A DNA stretch of 64,000 nucleotides from the NCBI GenBank assembly GCA_022539475.1, contig VCMS01000081.1:62001-126000 (forward strand), written 5' to 3'. The DNA is from Gracilaria domingensis (Eukaryota > Rhodophyta > Florideophyceae > Gracilariales > Gracilariaceae). Under the pieces are notes generated by a model. The model had not been told where the DNA came from. It searched no databases and saw only the letters and a program-made list of their open reading frames with translations. The translations under genes were made by a program, and so were the position numbers. Shown in pieces: positions 33,298-42,612 of the stretch (position 1 is the first letter of the stretch; every line of letters begins with the position of its first letter).

Positions 33298-33726
33298 ATG
33301 GCCGCCAGAAACGAGACCGCGCGCCTGTACAGAAGCTTCCTGACTCTTAGGTACCGCTTTCCGAACAAGCAGGCGCGCTCGGTCATGCGTCGATGGACCA
33401 CTTTGTTCTTCACGATGCGACAGGTCGAGTACGAGCAGATCGTCGCGCAGCAGGGAAAACAGGCGGCGGATCTGCAAGCGCAGCAATGGCGGGCTGAAGC
33501 TCATGAGGATCTTGGTAAGCCTTTCGCTTTCCCCATCCGTTTACAAAATTATTGCAGAGAGATCTTGCTTCTACTTGTCACTTACACCCCCTAACCATCC
33601 TGCGCGCTTGCTCCCATTTCAGAGATGTGGAAAGCCTTGGCCGAACAAGATGAGGATTCGAGAAGACAGTTGACGCGCGCAATTCTGCAAGACGGCTCTC
33701 CACCGCACACGCTCAACTCAGCCTAG
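33298..33726 (+). CDS. LYR-motif (Complex1_LYR-like) small mitochondrial protein, two exons
   Basis: LYR proteins serve as mitochondrial assembly factors or complex I accessory subunits and bind acyl-carrier protein. Exons 33298-33514 and 33623-33726; the 108-bp intron begins GTAAGC and ends TTTCAG, and phases match. The 106-residue product begins MAARNETARLYRSFLTLRYR, with Leu10-Tyr11-Arg12 as the LYR tripeptide in the usual first helix, followed by a basic second helix. Exon 2 encodes EMWKALAEQDEDSRRQLTRA. I cannot name the orthologue. Its last 14 bases overlap the 3' end of the opposite-strand carrier gene. Confidence 0.7.
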
Positions 33727-34672
33727 GGTTCTTGCCGTTCTCTCTGGAATGCTTGACAATCATGGGTGTCAACACTTTCTTCGCCGCTTCATACGCTCCA
33801 AAGAACACGGCGCCACCAATAGAAATCCACATCACTCTGGGCACCACTCCGGCCATCAGCGCTCCAGCACCTTCTTCCCTTGCAATCGTACTAATTCCAT
33901 GTACAATGCCATTGTATTTTGGAGCCGCCACATTCTGCGTCATCAGGCGCGTTTTCACAACGTCCAACGGAGTCGTCAACGCTGCTGAGATCGCGCCGGC
34001 CACTGAACCACACACAGAAGTCTCCCAGGTCTCCAGCGTTTGTCCCCTCTTCCGCTTCTTTGCCATCGTTTTAAGATACTCGTATAACGGGAACTGGATC
34101 GCGTCAAACGGTAGCTCGCGAATGACTAAGCTGCCATAGCCAGTGTAAAAGCCTGCAAGTCCTTCTTTTGCAATCGTGCCACGGATCGCAGCTCCAGCGC
34201 CCGCATATAACCCCGATTGTACACGTTGTTTGACAACTTCGAACGGCGCTCTAACAGTAGAGCCCGCAACATCGCCCGCGGCAGCCGCAACCATGTGACA
34301 GAGCGGTGCGTAATACGGCTTTTTGTCGCCGACAAATTGTTCCAAAACATGCTTTACATAGTCATACACTCCGAAAAACGCCGCTGCTGCGGGCGCAGAC
34401 GCTACCACAGCAGGTCCGAAGCCTGCGTATAACCCAGTTAGTAGTGCTGCTGGGGACTTGGGAGCTACGCTGGAAGACAGTTGCAAGCGCGTTTTCAACG
34501 TGTCTAGAGGGAATAGAACCGCATCCACCGTGAAGCCCGCTACAGCACCGGCGCCGAGAGCGATTCGAAACGTTTCCGTCGGTGTGATTGTTTGAGAGCT
34601 TTCTGTTGTGGAATTGGCGATCAAAAGCTGACGAGACCGTCTGGGACAAAGTGGGGGCGGAGACACAACCAT
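33713..34672 (-). CDS. SAMC: S-adenosylmethionine carrier of the mitochondrial carrier family
   Basis: Six-helix inner-membrane (mitochondrial or plastid) carrier. The 319-residue product shows the three family repeats with signature motifs FPLDTLKTR, APFEVVKQR and TPLDVVKTR. SAMC-specific resemblance lies in GLYAGFGPAVVASAPAAAAF, FYTGYGSLVIRELPFDAIQF and VPRVMWISIGGAVFFGAYE. The N-terminal 40 residues are Ser/Arg/Pro-rich and could be a targeting extension. The ATG at 34672 is upstream of the first helix. Single exon. Its tail overlaps the LYR gene by 14 bp on the other strand. Confidence 0.85.
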   Translation of the reverse strand: MVVSPPPLCPRRSRQLLIANSTTESSQTITPTETFRIALGAGAVAGFTVDAVLFPLDTLKTRLQLSSSVAPKSPAALLTGLYAGFGPAVVASAPAAAAFFGVYDYVKHVLEQFVGDKKPYYAPLCHMVAAAAGDVAGSTVRAPFEVVKQRVQSGLYAGAGAAIRGTIAKEGLAGFYTGYGSLVIRELPFDAIQFPLYEYLKTMAKKRKRGQTLETWETSVCGSVAGAISAALTTPLDVVKTRLMTQNVAAPKYNGIVHGISTIAREEGAGALMAGVVPRVMWISIGGAVFFGAYEAAKKVLTPMIVKHSRENGKNPRLS

Positions 34673-35356
34673 TCTGGACTGTGCACTTGAATCGAGATCG
34701 GCGTCTCAAGGTGAAGATGAAGATGTTGGCGTAGCTCTCGCTTGTTGGGGAGATGCTGCGCATTGCAATCTCATCGACGCTGGGATCATCGCGTGTGGCC
34801 AGCGGCTGTCATTTCGGTGACAACTGTCAGCACATGTTGACAAACGCGTCGACACGAATAAAAACTCCAACTAAACAAAACGTGCAACCGGCGAATCGCG
34901 CCGTGATTGGAGATATATCTGCACAACCTACGTCGCATCCTCGACTTCTTTCGATGCGCACGCGCTCCACGAACGCTATCGTCCCTGTTGTGTCTACGTC
35001 CAAACACGACAGTTCGCGAGTCTTCCACCACTGCTTGAATCGCGCAAACCGGGCCACATAGGCCCATTCTGCACCGCCTTGGGAGCAACTCGCCGACTGA
35101 ACGAACCTACTTTCGAAAAGGTCAAACAGTTTATGGTGCCGCCGTACCGCATCTCCTCTAGCGTTGTCGAACTTACCTATATTACAACCTTCTACTGCTC
35201 CCTCGCTACCTGCAGCTGCCGCACCCACGGCGTACAGGGAACATCGTCACTGGTCGTCAGTGGTAGTGGCTTAATTGTGCCAAAGTACACATCATCTGTT
35301 GAATCACATTTCCGAGGGCAAGACCCCTTGGCGCTGTGAACTTTTTCGCCTGGATT
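34673..35356. promoter_or_regulatory. Divergent intergenic region SAMC / TPM-RING gene
   Basis: 684 bp with short random frames only; nothing specific was recognised. Confidence 0.4.
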
Positions 35357-37036
35357 ATGAAGTGCGCTGCTGTTCTAGTTTTCCTTTTGTTTTTGGGTAT
35401 CAAGCAAATAGTTGCGTCAATAGACACCGTTTCTCCTGAATCACTGCCTCCGCCCTGGGCCGACAACAGTGGCATCTGCCACCCAAACCATCACAATCAT
35501 GCGACATCCAGTTCTATATGTGATCCATCTGGTCTTTTGAGCAATCATCAAGTTTCACAACTTGACCGAACTCTAGACCACATCTACACCGGCACTCGGC
35601 CTTACTCACTTGTAAGATGTGGTGCCAATTCCCATTCTGACCCCTCACACCCAACGAGCCACGGCTTTCATGTCGCGATTGCAGTCGTAAGACGAATGGC
35701 ATTTGATGGAGAAACCCTCTCTACGCGAGCAGAGAACTTTGCAAAAGTTGTCTTCGACAACTGGCAATTGGCGGAGAACTGCGGCGCAGGTGTTCTTCTT
35801 TTTGTTTCCATGGCCGACAAAAGAATGTACATGAAGACTGGAGAGACCGCCGTCAAGTATTTAAACGAGCATCAGATCGATGACGTGTACTCCAGAATGG
35901 TACCCAAACTGAAGAAAAATCGACTTGAAGCTGCTCTACGTGTTGGCTTGGAAAGAATAGGGCACTACCTCTCAAAGTATAAAGGAGAGCATCCTGGCGC
36001 TAGGTCAACAGAAGGAGATCGAGGACGCGGTTCAGGTGCACTCTTCTTCCGCAATTTACCGTCCTGGTGGGATTTAGAACTCTCCATAGTTGCGCTGGTG
36101 TTCTCTGCTTTGGCTGTCGTCGCCTGCTGCAATGGAGTTGGTGGTATTGAGGTGGCCAGAAAGAAGAGAGAGAAGAAGGAGCTGTTGCGAAAACTTGATA
36201 TTGTTCGTGACGAGTATTTTGGCAGCATGAGTGAGCACTACGCGCCGTTGACATGTCCCATCAGTCTTGAAAGGATAAAGCTTTCATGGGAGCCAGCAGA
36301 TACTCCTGCATCAGAGAGTGATGCTCTTGCAGAAGGCGAAGCGCCACCGAGAAGGCGGTCTGTACGAACCTTGCGATGTGGCCATACTTTCTACGAAAGC
36401 TCTCTGGAAGAATACATGACACCAGGCGATGACATCCTCAAGTGTCCAGTTTGCGGCTATTCAGAGGCGGAAACGACCAGTCCACCACCATTGCGAGAAA
36501 CCCGCATGCGAGACGTCTCATTCCGTTTGAATCGGTTACGTGACCAGTATCCGCACATTCTGACAGATGATATTATGGCGAAGTTGGAATCTGAACCACC
36601 GAACATCTGGCCAAATCCAATGAGAGAGGCGTACCTCAAACCCCTTCGGCGTCCTCGGGCGCTCGGTGAAGAGGATGACGAAAGACACGTAAGTAGTGGC
36701 AATTTCTGGACTGGAGTTGGGGGCGCGCTTGCTGCGGGTGGCATTGGCGCACTCATCGGATCCTTCTTTGGAGGACGGGGCAGACGGGATGACGGTCCAT
36801 ACTATTCTGATATTGGCGCGAACAACAGTGGCCAAGGTTTCTGGGGACGCAACTCTGGCGGAGGTCATGGCACAGGCTGGGGCAATAACATATCCAACGC
36901 GTTCTCTGGAGGAGGGGGAGGCTTCGGTTCTGGTTGGGGTGGTGGTGGTGGTGGTGGAGGTGGACATGGAATCAGCTTCGGCGGGGGTGGAGGCGGGGGC
37001 GGAGGCGGGGGCGGAGGTCATGGAACAGGGTGGTAG
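35357..37036 (+). CDS. TPM-domain, transmembrane, RING-like protein with Gly-rich tail
   Basis: The 559-residue product starts with a signal-type hydrophobic segment (MKCAAVLVFLLFLGIKQIVA). A TPM domain of the TLP18.3/Psb32 class spans about 60-205 (SQLDRTLDHIY, FAKVVFDNWQLAENCGAGVL, LLFVSMADKRMYMKTGETA). A single transmembrane helix lies at 242-262 (SIVALVFSALAVVACC). A RING-like zinc-binding segment follows at about 300-365 (CPISLERI, RTLRCGHTFYESSLEEYM, KCPVCG). The last 100 residues are Gly-rich with GFGSGW and HGTGW repeats. TPM domains occur in lumenal phosphatase-like proteins and in eukaryotic membrane proteins with Gly-rich tails; the RING placement suggests a membrane ubiquitin ligase with a lumenal TPM sensor. 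ATG at 35357; no upstream in-frame ATG. Function inferred only. Confidence 0.75.
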   Translation: MKCAAVLVFLLFLGIKQIVASIDTVSPESLPPPWADNSGICHPNHHNHATSSSICDPSGLLSNHQVSQLDRTLDHIYTGTRPYSLVRCGANSHSDPSHPTSHGFHVAIAVVRRMAFDGETLSTRAENFAKVVFDNWQLAENCGAGVLLFVSMADKRMYMKTGETAVKYLNEHQIDDVYSRMVPKLKKNRLEAALRVGLERIGHYLSKYKGEHPGARSTEGDRGRGSGALFFRNLPSWWDLELSIVALVFSALAVVACCNGVGGIEVARKKREKKELLRKLDIVRDEYFGSMSEHYAPLTCPISLERIKLSWEPADTPASESDALAEGEAPPRRRSVRTLRCGHTFYESSLEEYMTPGDDILKCPVCGYSEAETTSPPPLRETRMRDVSFRLNRLRDQYPHILTDDIMAKLESEPPNIWPNPMREAYLKPLRRPRALGEEDDERHVSSGNFWTGVGGALAAGGIGALIGSFFGGRGRRDDGPYYSDIGANNSGQGFWGRNSGGGHGTGWGNNISNAFSGGGGGFGSGWGGGGGGGGGHGISFGGGGGGGGGGGGGHGTGW

Positions 37037-37329
37037 TCCAACCGAAGCGTGACCCCAAACTAAGGGATATGGATGCATGCTTTACTAACTAGAGAAAGTG
37101 ATCTGAACCATACTAGAAGTTCTTGTTGCGTACAATGAGATGAACCATAGAAAGGACATGACAGAGTAGCTACTTTGCTCGCTTTGCTGATCATGCTGCT
37201 CGCAATAGTGAGTTCGAGATGACGCAAAGTTGGTAACTTGTCAGAAGAAGACAACCATGATAGTGATGCCATACATAGTCAAACAGCGTGAAACTCAACT
37301 ATTCACAGTTTCTAAGTTGATGCCAATTT

Positions 37330-38060
37330 CTACTTCTTCGCGGGACGCGGTAGTTTCGTTCCAAGAGCCCTTTCAATCTTCACAATGATCTATATAGCAG
37401 AACAGAAGCCAAAATGCTGTCAGCCCCTGCCAAACAATGCGATAGAGCTGTGTGTGATGAGGAATGGACGTACCTGTCCGTTCGGAATGGCCTTGCCGTT
37501 TTCGTACTGATTGATAACAGCTGGCTTTTCGTTTATGATTTTCGCCAGATCGGCCTGTGTCATTTTCTTCTGAGTACGAGCCTTTTGAATTGCCTTGCCT
37601 AGCGTGAGACCGACTCTCTTGTCTGCGCAACACAAGATAAAAGCCAGTTAGCTTGCTAGTCGAAGCAATGGTTTCACGAGCCAATCGGGACTGTGAAAGT
37701 GGTCCACGTACGTGAAAGGTTCTCGGTGTCTGCGTCAAGCTTGGCCATGTTGGTATCACCTCGCCTGGAATTTGAGCCGGCGGCAACTGTTTCAAAGTAG
37801 AAACACGAATGTAAGGGCTACGTTAGTCAACATGTGCGACAGGGAAGCTCCCAACGCAGAAATTTTGGACTCAATATTGACTACACGTACATTTCTTCTC
37901 CGTAGGAGCACCACCAGCTCCGGCCTCCGGCTTCTTGGAGGAGGAGGCCTTCGGGCGAATTACGACTGTCGAGAGCGTAACAAATGTCAGTGAGGCTGTC
38001 TATGATAACGGCTGCTGGTGAATTGTAAGCCATACCTTTTTCCCAATCTTGCTGAGACAT
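37330..38060 (-). CDS. MBF1: Multiprotein bridging factor 1, five exons
   Basis: Transcription coactivator linking activators to TBP, also ribosome-associated. Exons: 38036-38060, 37891-37965, 37712-37786, 37474-37622 and 37330-37389. The four introns are 70, 104, 89 and 84 bp, start GTATGG or GTACGT, end AG, and all phases agree. The 127-residue product reads [20 protein letters not shown] in exons 1-2, ANMAKLD-type linker ([20 protein letters not shown]) in exons 3-4, then the helix-turn-helix [20 protein letters not shown] and [12 protein letters not shown], and the tail [18 protein letters not shown]. This matches MBF1 throughout. It is the most intron-dense gene in the window, with exons too short to notice as isolated frames. 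Confidence 0.9.
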
Positions 38061-39878
38061 CTTTGACAGGTAGTTTGGGAGCGGTTTCTTCGCAGAGGGT
38101 AGCAGGTGGTAAACAACTATTGATGAGGACGCGTTTCGCTGACGGAGCTGGGGAGCGGTTTTAGATGATGGCGAAGAGCGACGTTCTTGAGTGCAATCGT
38201 GCCACAGCAATTAGTATGTTCGGTAGAAGTTTCTGGGATGCCAATTGGCTCTGGGCCGTTGATCGCTGACGTCAACAGCTGTGCCAGCTGGCAAGGTGAC
38301 GTGTACTGACTGCGTTCGACGTCGTGTGCCGAGAAATGCTGCGTTCCGTAACGGAGAGAACAGGGTAGATGTGCTGCTACAATTGCGATGAGGTGAGCGT
38401 CGGCGAGTATCTGGTTAAGAGCCATGGCACTCTGTGATACCTTAAGTACCACGACGATAGTCTGAAATCAAGCCCGTTTATACCTTTGCTGATTGCGCTA
38501 CGACTCGTATTAAAACCTCTGGTGATTTGTCGCAGAATGGCGGCCGTTGAGGAATTCAAACCCAGGCATACAAGGAATTTGCGCACACGATTCACAATAG
38601 AGAGAGAGGCATTCATGTGAAACTGCGCACCCGCTTACGATACGAGACTGTCATTAGTTACATGAGAAAAGAATCGAAACAAGTTCTTTCTTTACATCGG
38701 TGCGACTACAGTTTTGAACAGGTTCTGTTGCCGCTATTAACCGTGCTGCATCAAGAGAGAGAAACATCTGTGTCAAAATTTGCCAAGATTTCCTCCTTCC
38801 CCTCGTACACGTCTACTCGTCTTGTTCATTTTCTACATGAAAATTTTGTTCCAAGAGATGAGGGAAAGCGTTCTCAGAGCTTCTCTGGTAGTTAAGCTTC
38901 ATGAGGGGGCGCGATGTACCATTTGTATTCATGAATTCCTTCCTTGTTGTGATGAAATTGCGATGAAACAGGCAGGGGCGTATTTCTGACTACTTTTCTT
39001 GTAACGTTTGAAGTCAAACAGTTACCCGTTTTTCTCGAAGTCATACCAAAAGTAGTCAATAGGTAGTCAAACGCCAATAAAGCCAATTACGAGTCTTCTT
39101 TACTTATCTTAAGCTGTATATCTTAAAATAAAGATAGAGTCTCTTCGTCTTGAACGCTAGTGTAGCGAGAAAGAGTAAACGTCTTTGATCGAACGTTCAG
39201 AGCTTTGAAAGCGAAGTATCTATAGAGAGCCAAGGTATCAATTAGCGGCTCGAAATGTCTCTGCAACAGCTTTAGACGGTGATTCTAGACACCTTTGACT
39301 ACGTTTGGCTACTTCTTTTTGCTTACTGCTACTCAGCAGTAGTCCCGTTGTCAAAAGTCAATTCTAATTCTGGCAGAGTCATGAAGTCATGGATACGACC
39401 CTCGAAACAGGGCTTAAATACACACTTTACAATACTCTATCCAGCATGAACACTCATTTGCGAAAGTGAATAATAGTTCTCTCCAAGCCCCATGAGTGGC
39501 ATCAATAGGCACAATGCACCTTAAGAAAGAGCGGAATAATATTCGCGTTTCTTTCGTTTTGTTGAGCTGGAGCCCTGTCCTTAGAAAGGAGTACACCGGT
39601 ATTGCCCGAACATAGAATATCCCATAGATCCTCAATGATATTAAGATCTATTTCTCCTAGATCGTGGAGGATATCAATATGTGGAACGGGAGAGCTCGTG
39701 TGTTCCCAAGCTCGCAATCGTGAAATTTTTTTGTCAAGATTAGACAAAATAAGAAGGAAAGGGTGAAAGGGTGAAGAGGTCAAAAGAAAGAGGGGACGTG
39801 GGCGGCCACAATGCTCTCAACAGAACGACTTCATTTACAGACAGTCAATGCCGAAACTTGGCGACACATATAACAAAT
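38061..39878. other. Intergenic 1.8 kb with a hAT-like terminal sequence at 38970
   Basis: No gene was recognised. At about 38968, CAGGGGCGTATTTCTGACTA resembles the terminal inverted repeat of the MITE at 52446-52620. GTAGTC words recur to 39070, but no matching right end or duplication was found. The left part contains the MBF1 promoter. Confidence 0.4.
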
Positions 39879-40692
39879 CTAGTTGATGACATTCTGTCCG
39901 TACTTCCAGTTAGCCGGGATACGCTTTGAGGTCTTGTAATACCTCGCCAAACGATGGATACGACTTTCAATAAGAATTAGTCTGAACTTGGCATCCTTAT
40001 CCTTGCGGTTGCGATCAAGATGCTTACGGACGGAGGCGGCCTTCTTGATAAGCATGTAAAGATCTTCTGGAATTTCCGGCGCCAACCCTTTTGTCTTGAG
40101 AATGCGCAAAATCTTGCTCCCGGTCACGGCGTGTACTTGAGTGATACCTTGGGAATCACGAAGGTAGACACCAATCTGAGAAGGTACAAAACCCTTCTTT
40201 GCCAGTTTACAGATTTGATCGGTAACTTCCTCTGGGGTGGCCTTCAACCAGGATGGAGGGTTCCTCTTGTAGGGCAGAGCTGACTTGGAGATACCCTTTC
40301 TGTGATTTTCATTTCAAATACACGCGCAGGTAGGGACAGGAGTAGAGATACGCTCGTCAGTACGGCTTGGCAGGTTGAAGATTCTTGCAATCATCTCGAA
40401 AGATTTGCATTCGGTAATCAACGCAGCTGGGTGAACGCTGATGACGTTTCGTTTGGGATTCAATCATGCACGTAGTATGCTCGCAGGGAACGCAGTCGGG
40501 ATTGCCATGACGCATTCCGCTGGTGCTGCACATCAGCAGAAAAATAAGCGCTTTAAACTTCCAACGTTTCGTGCAACACAATTACGCGACGAATTGATCC
40601 CTCATTGACGCGTTAACCGGAGGATGAGCAGGTCGACAAAGCGATCGAAACCGACGAAGGATGACTTACCCTTTGCTGTGCATACGACCCAT
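39879..40692 (-). CDS. RPS13: Cytosolic ribosomal protein S13 (uS15), two exons
   Basis: Small-subunit protein uS15. Exon 1 is 40670-40692 (MGRMHSK) and exon 2 is 39879-40299. The 370-bp intron begins GTAAGT and ends TCACAG; the split codon is a Gly, giving [20 protein letters not shown]. The 147-residue product is near-identical in style to other eukaryotic S13: [60 protein letters not shown] and [19 protein letters not shown]. The intron is by far the longest in the window; it contains near-matches to C and D boxes, not enough to call a snoRNA. Confidence 0.95.
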
Positions 40693-41115
40693 GTTGGAAA
40701 GCTTTTGTTAAGCACTTTTACCCGATGCGATGCGCGAGAAGGACGATGTGGCCGTCGTGGTAGCGTACAATCGCTGCGTGCTGAAGAAGGGTGGGCGGCG
40801 TTGGGGATCGGGACGAGCGGGATACAGTCCGTTCTTGGAGACGACATGCGCCGACGACGTCTTCCGTGTGCCGTCGGGCAATGCCAAACTTTATTGGTGA
40901 CTTTTGGAATTATTTTCACATTTCTGAGCGCAATTGGCGGAAGGAAGACAGCGGCGACAAGGAAGCACCTCCAGCAACGCTTTCGCATCTCTAGCGATGG
41001 GCACCCGATAGGGTAGATATCGCCCGCGTCTGCAACAAGTTATGCGCCAGCGGCCGTCTCCATCGCCTCCCGCCCCCGTCCCCCTCAGCGCTGCCGGCTG
41101 CCAGCACCTCCTGAT
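40693..41115. promoter_or_regulatory. Divergent intergenic region RPS13 / SPP-like protease
   Basis: 423 bp carrying both promoters; no TATA box or repeat was seen. Confidence 0.4.
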
Positions 41116-42255
41116 ATGGCGTCCGAGCTGCTCTACCTCCTCACCGACCGCACTGCGCTATGCATGGTAGTCACTGCCACGCTCACTGCGGCTTACGCGT
41201 CCTATCGAGCCAATGCGCCGCTCTTCAAGAGGGGCTCGTCGCGTACGCAGTCGTTGGCGCCATCAATTTCTGAGCAGTTTATTGATGAGAACAGACGCAT
41301 TTTGGAAGGTTCTACAGCGGTTGCGTTTCCTATCATCGCCACGATATCCATTGTGTTCCTCTTCTTTTTCATCAAGTCCTTTGGGTACATACTTACTCTT
41401 CTTTCCACCGTATCCAGCGTTTTTTCAGTCGCTTTCTTCTTGTGGCCTTTTGCTGAGCTCATTGCTGCTCGTATTCGCGCTCTTGCAGTTCAACACCGCT
41501 CGAATAACGCCATCGAGTTTATGATTGTTGTACCCATTGCGCTGACTGTAATTGTAGTTTGGTTGTTCACAGGCAGCTGGATGCCAAACAATGTCATTGG
41601 CGTTAGCTTGTGTGTTTTGTTTGCCTCTCTCTGCAAAGTTCCGAACCTTAAAGTCACCGTCATGCTTTTTGCGGGCCTGTTCGTATACGACATTTTCTTC
41701 GTTTTCTTCTCGGAAAGATTCTTCGGACGAAACGTTATGGTGGAGGTTGCCACCTCCGCCCCTAAGAACCCTGTGTCAGCACTTGCGTCCTTCCTTAATT
41801 TGCCGTTTACCCCAGTGAAGAACTTGGCCTTACCAGCCAAACTTGTGTTTCCCGCTGGAGGGAAGGATTTTGCTATTCTTGGGCTTGGAGATATCATTCT
41901 ACCGGAGGTTCTTCTCACATATCTTTTGGAAGTGGACCTGCTGCGAACTGCTCAAAGGGCATCATGGTACAATGGTTACTTCACGAGGGCTCTAGTAGCC
42001 TATATTATGGCTTTGTACACCAGCTTTTACTGCAATTTTGTCTTTCAGAACGCACAACCCGCACTGTTGTATATAGTTCCTGCTCTCCTGTTGACTACTT
42101 TGGTACATGCAAGAAGCAAGGGAGAAATTGATGCATTGTGGACAGGTACAGCAATCCGACATCCTCAGGGAGAAATTGGGGCGAGCATGACTCTTGAAAC
42201 CAATTCTACAACAACAGACCCAAAAGATCTTGAGACAACTGCGCTTGTGACGTGA
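41116..42255 (+). CDS. SPPL: Signal peptide peptidase-like intramembrane aspartyl protease
   Basis: Presenilin-type protease that cleaves type II membrane segments in the ER, Golgi or endosomes. The 379-residue product has about nine hydrophobic helices. The three catalytic signatures are intact: YD at 191-192 (LFVYDIFFVFF), GxGD at 256-259 (ILGLGDIILPEV) and PAL at 315-317 (NAQPALLYIVP). There is no N-terminal signal peptide with a PA domain, so it resembles SPP or SPPL3 rather than SPPL2. Short polar C-terminal tail without a KKXX motif. Single exon, ATG at 41116. Confidence 0.9.
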   Translation: MASELLYLLTDRTALCMVVTATLTAAYASYRANAPLFKRGSSRTQSLAPSISEQFIDENRRILEGSTAVAFPIIATISIVFLFFFIKSFGYILTLLSTVSSVFSVAFFLWPFAELIAARIRALAVQHRSNNAIEFMIVVPIALTVIVVWLFTGSWMPNNVIGVSLCVLFASLCKVPNLKVTVMLFAGLFVYDIFFVFFSERFFGRNVMVEVATSAPKNPVSALASFLNLPFTPVKNLALPAKLVFPAGGKDFAILGLGDIILPEVLLTYLLEVDLLRTAQRASWYNGYFTRALVAYIMALYTSFYCNFVFQNAQPALLYIVPALLLTTLVHARSKGEIDALWTGTAIRHPQGEIGASMTLETNSTTTDPKDLETTALVT

Positions 42256-42612
42256 CCGCAGTCGCAGCACATTATCTATAAAATGTCAACAATGAAATCT
42301 TCAGGCAGCAGTCAGGAGTTGCAGACTGAGCTTTTGTGAGCTGCTCAGTTACAGAAATCCGTCAAATCCGTCAAATTGATCTTGCGAAAGAATCGCAGTC
42401 CCGCAGGTTGTTATAAAAGGCTGCGGTCCAAGGTCTGCGTCTCTTTGCGCCAATTTTTGTCTTGAAGCCCTATTGCAGCAGTAAGATAAGGTTAGGATAG
42501 TCCCCATTTTGGAAATGCCAGAATATAAGTCAAGTCACTCGTATCATTGATAAACTCAAACTACCTTCACAAAGTTCACATCGGTTGGCTTGAGACAGGC
42601 GCAGAGCTCCTT
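42256..42612. other. Convergent intergenic region SPPL / SEC23
   Basis: 357 bp of 3' flanks; nothing recognised. Confidence 0.5.

Noticed and set aside
40300-40669. Possible C/D snoRNA in the long RPS13 intron
   Set aside because: On the minus strand a GAGATGA word and a CTGA about 40 bases later resemble C and D boxes, but the C box has a mismatch and no terminal stem is evident.
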